Assembly: GCA_020860025.1 (NCBI GenBank)
Contig: JAJBVC010000068.1
Location: forward strand, 1 to 16,094
DNA length: 16,094 bases
Direction of reading: 5' to 3'
Source: Clostridiales bacterium
Lineage (GTDB): Bacteria > Bacillota > Clostridia > Oscillospirales > Acutalibacteraceae
The translations under genes and the position numbers were made by a program. Position 1 is the first letter of the stretch. Every line of letters begins with the position of its first letter. This document shows positions 13,741-16,094 of the stretch, piece after piece. The notes under the pieces were generated by a model. It was not told where the DNA came from, searched no databases, and saw only the letters and a list, made by a program, of their open reading frames with translations.

Positions 13741-13826
13741 AACTGTGGTGAGTCCTCGCAGCATAGCCGCTGTGGTCGGATACTAAAAATATGCCGCAGG
13801 CATATTTTCTTAACGCACCGACAGTT
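13741..13826. other. 86-bp hairpin-containing segment between the two rpsI tails
   Basis: The segment starts AACTGTGGTG (13741-13750) and ends CACCGACAGTT (13816-13826), which are inverted copies apart from one extra base. Inside, AAAATATGCC (13786-13795) pairs with GGCATATTTT (13799-13808) around a GCA loop, a terminator-like stem for either strand. No coding capacity is apparent. It could be a small dispersed repeat or MITE-like insertion. The right end coincides with the rpsI-like tail, so the symmetry may be partly accidental. Confidence 0.4.
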
Positions 13827-13852
13827 CTCAAAGAGATAATCATTTATCAACA

Positions 13853-13887
13853 AATCTCCAAGTATTTCGGTACTTGGGGATTTTTTT
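13853..13887 (+). terminator. rpsI-type terminator, second copy
   Basis: AATCTCCAAGTA (13853-13864) pairs with TACTTGGGGATT (13871-13882). The T run continues to 13887, longer than in the first copy. Confidence 0.85.
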
Positions 13888-13958
13888 GTGCTTTATTCTT
13901 TTTTTATTTTTTCTTAGGCTTTACTTACATGAATTTCACATACTGCTAATATTTGTAG

Positions 13959-13987
13959 TTGCATAAAGGCAATAATTAGTGTATTAT
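13959..13987 (+). promoter_or_regulatory. promoter of the glycosyltransferase gene
   Basis: TTGCAT (13959-13964), a 17-bp spacer and TATTAT (13982-13987). The start is expected near 13994. Confidence 0.5.
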
Positions 13988-14023
13988 TTAAATGGTAAAG
14001 TTTATTCAAAGGGGAAAATATTT

Positions 14024-15199
14024 ATGAGTGAAATCAAAGTCAGTGCAATTATTCCAATATATAATGTTGAGGAATATCTGGCTGAATGTCTTGATTCTAT
14101 GATACAACAGAATAAGGGCAAAATTAAAGACGCTTTTGAAGTAATAATGATTGACGACGGCTCAACCGATTCGAGCGGCGATATTGCAAAAGAATATGCC
14201 GATAACAACGACTATTTTCACTATTACAGAATAGAAAATGACGGTCTTGGTCACGCAAGAAATGCGGCTGTTGAATACGCTAAAGGTAAATATATTGCTT
14301 TTGCCGATTCCGACGATATAGTAGTTGCGGGAACTTATGAAAAAATGTATATTCTGGCTGAGAAGAACAACAGCGACCTGACTATATGTAATGTATTGCG
14401 TTTTAATACAAAAAAAGAGTGGGAGTCGGGTATTCATAAAAGAGCGTTTAGAAATATTGCGGCTGTTACCCATATAACAAATCAATTGGCTCTGATTTAT
14501 GATGCAGCTTCATGGAATAAGCTTATTAACCGTGAATTTTACTTAAGAAACGATTTTCAGTTCCCCGAACATATTTTATATGAGGATATACCTGTTATGT
14601 TGCCGATGCATTATCTTGCAAATAATGTTTCGGTTTTGCGTGATTACGGTTATCTTTGGAGGGTTCGTGACGGCGCAACAAGGTCAATATCACAAAACAA
14701 TTCTGACATTGAAAATTTTACAGATAGGCTTAAAGTCATTGAAAAGCTCGATGATTTCTTCAGCAAAAATGTTAAAGAAAAGGATTTGCTTGAAGCAAAG
14801 AATTGTCGTTTTCTTGATGCAGATCTAATTTTGTTCGTAAATATTTGCAAAAAAGTTGAAAGAGAAAAAGCGTATGAGATAATGGAAATCGTACGCAGCT
14901 GTTTGTCGAATGTGAAAAATGAAACATATTCAAAGCTGTCAGTCATCGACAGGCAAAAGTATGCATATGTACTGCAAAATGACCTTGACGGTCTTATTGA
15001 AACGCTGAATTTTGAGCATGATTATTACAACAATATCGAAATCAATCAGCAGACGAAAGAACTTGAACTGCCAAAGGAGCTTTTTAAGGATATTGACGAT
15101 TTTTGCGCAATAAACGAAATCTCAAAATACGATCCAAGAAGATATATAAATAAAATAATTACATCGCAAGAAAAAATTGAAATTTATGCACATATCTAG
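14024..15199 (+). CDS. family 2 glycosyltransferase, interrupted by in-frame TAG
   Basis: The 391 residues before the TAG carry a complete GT2 (GT-A fold) catalytic domain. VSAIIPIYNVEEYLAECLDS (6-25) is the opening strand and helix, MIDDGSTDSSG (42-52) binds the nucleotide, NDGLGHARN (72-80) follows, and FADSDD (93-98) is the DxD-type metal site. Residues from about 250 onward are helical and then enter a linker. Donor and acceptor are unknown; such proteins usually build cell-surface polysaccharide or teichoic-acid-like polymers on the inner membrane face. ATG 14024 is chosen because AAAGGGGA (14008-14015) lies 8 nt upstream; the GTG at 13979 has no such site. The reading frame does not end naturally: after TAG (15197-15199) it stays open to the window edge, so this is probably the N-terminal part of a longer protein. 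Confidence 0.88.
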   Translation: MSEIKVSAIIPIYNVEEYLAECLDSMIQQNKGKIKDAFEVIMIDDGSTDSSGDIAKEYADNNDYFHYYRIENDGLGHARNAAVEYAKGKYIAFADSDDIVVAGTYEKMYILAEKNNSDLTICNVLRFNTKKEWESGIHKRAFRNIAAVTHITNQLALIYDAASWNKLINREFYLRNDFQFPEHILYEDIPVMLPMHYLANNVSVLRDYGYLWRVRDGATRSISQNNSDIENFTDRLKVIEKLDDFFSKNVKEKDLLEAKNCRFLDADLILFVNICKKVEREKAYEIMEIVRSCLSNVKNETYSKLSVIDRQKYAYVLQNDLDGLIETLNFEHDYYNNIEINQQTKELELPKELFKDIDDFCAINEISKYDPRRYINKIITSQEKIEIYAHI

Positions 15200-16094
15200 T
15201 ACAGAAGCATATCTGCCCCTAACAGTGAAAGCCAAAAAATAAAGGCTTACTTTTATAATGAAATAACGGGGTCAAAAATTCCTTTGCCTGTTGAATTTTA
15301 TAAAAATGAAGAACTGACGCAAGCAAAAGGATTAGTAGTAGACGGCTTTCACAAAAAAGGGACATACTATAATTATGACGGAACAGGTTTTAAAATTACA
15401 GTTTCACCCGAGAAAATGGGTATTAACGAAAATTGCTACGGAGAAAATTTTATACTTGTAGAGTTTGAAAACGGTGTTTGTTCGGGTAATTTGTTCTTAA
15501 ACAATATTTCCAATAAAGAAAGACGTAAATCAGAATGGTACAATATTCTGACCGATAATCAGGAAAATATTCAGCTTTCTTTCGACCATTTGAAAACATT
15601 AAAATTCACTGTGTCAAAGGATAGCTATTTTGCAGATAGTTACAAGGTTGAAAATGATAACTTTACCGTTTTTCTTGACAGACCGGCTCAAAGTGTTTTT
15701 GCCTTTACGGGAAATAATGAAAGAGTTAAATTTGAAAGAGTCGGCGAAAAGGAATATTCAGCAAATATAGGATTGTTTAAGGTGTCAAAGGAATATTCTC
15801 TAAGAGCGCAGGATGACGATGTTATCAATCTGATTCTTAAAAGCAAGTCTGTTATTGAAAGCAAAGACCTTGGCAACAAGGTTGTGCTTATTCGTTCAAA
15901 CAAAACGCATAATCTCAAATTAACTGTCGAAAATGTAATATCTAACATTAAGCAAGTAAGCGAAGAAAATAATATTGTTGAAATAAAGACGACTGCAAGT
16001 GGAAATATTGGTGATTATGAAAATGTTGAGAATGTCAGAATTTGCTTTTTTGACGAATTTTCTCAAAAAAATTACATTTTATCAACAGGAAAAT
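15200..16094 (+). pseudogene. in-frame continuation of the glycosyltransferase beyond TAG (open at window end)
   Basis: From TAC at 15200 the same frame runs 298 sense codons to the window edge without a stop, in AT-rich DNA where chance frames this long are rare. The product alternates short hydrophobic strands with polar turns, for example KIKAYFYNEITGSKIPL and NFTVFLDRPAQSVFAF, suggesting beta-sandwich repeats. Similar linkers join GT2 domains to CDP-glycerol glycerophosphotransferase (TagF-like) domains in bifunctional surface-polymer enzymes, but no TagF motif is reached here. There is no ribosome binding site and no early start codon after the TAG; the first in-frame ATG is at 15415. 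Independent translation is therefore unlikely. It is either the dead 3' part of a broken gene, a readthrough product, or a sequencing error at one base. Confidence 0.8.

Larger units (their letters stand above)
13661..13885 (+). repeat. direct repeat of the rpsI tail plus terminator (copies 13661-13729 and 13815-13885)
   Basis: The second copy begins GCACCGACAGTTC where rpsI has GCACCACAGTTC (one inserted G). It then has TCA for AGC, both serine, and then 36 identical bases (13676-13711 and 13831-13866) spanning the stop and the 5' arm of the terminator. The terminator loop differs at two bases, with the arms kept. Read with the TAA, the second copy encodes RQFSKR-stop, the end of an S9 protein. 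Confidence 0.85.

Noticed and set aside
14024..16094. Frameshift in the glycosyltransferase
   Set aside because: The frame before and after the TAG is identical, so no insertion or deletion is needed.

Overview
The window looks like chromosomal DNA of a low-GC gut Clostridia (Ruminococcus/Oscillospirales-like). The basis is AT-rich intergenic DNA with textbook sigma-A promoters (TTGACA/TATAAT-like, 16-17 bp spacers), AGGAGG-type ribosome binding sites, a single-chain glycyl-tRNA synthetase, a DUF975 membrane protein, a cobalamin-dependent methionine synthase with a separate reactivation protein, and the rplM-rpsI operon. Among the complete genes TAA is used almost exclusively as stop. The genus is inference; no 16S is present.

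Layout. Positions 1-102 hold the last codons of an unknown gene, followed by terminators. Positions 300-1260 hold no convincing protein gene. They do contain five imperfect ~65-bp repeats, each an inverted repeat, which lie between a near-consensus minus-strand promoter (1189-1217) and a minus-strand terminator-like end (about 759-794). I read this as a candidate structured non-coding RNA, divergent from a small XRE regulator (1275-1517). A DRE-TIM aldolase-like enzyme (1654-2607) and a GH27 alpha-galactosidase (2753-4054) follow, each with its own promoter. nanA (minus) and nanE (plus) are divergently transcribed from back-to-back promoters and encode two steps of sialic acid catabolism. glyS and a DUF975 membrane protein with an unusual Asp/Tyr/Gly/Asn-rich insertion come next.

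On the minus strand, metF, a stand-alone methionine-synthase reactivation protein and a three-module metH form one operon whose genes overlap by 8 nt at both junctions. MetF makes 5-methyl-THF, MetH uses it to methylate homocysteine through cobalamin, and the small protein should rescue oxidised cobalamin. Upstream of metF is a DUF6774-like small reading frame without a normal start codon, overlapping the metF promoter. The rplM-rpsI operon follows. Its 3' end is odd: the tail of rpsI and its terminator are present a second time about 155 bp downstream, in diverged form.

The window ends in a family 2 glycosyltransferase whose frame is broken by one in-frame TAG (15197-15199). The same frame then stays open for 298 codons to the window edge.

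The observations most worth checking are the minus-strand repeat RNA with its adjacent XRE gene, the in-frame amber codon in the glycosyltransferase, the duplicated rpsI tail, and the start-less DUF6774-like frame.
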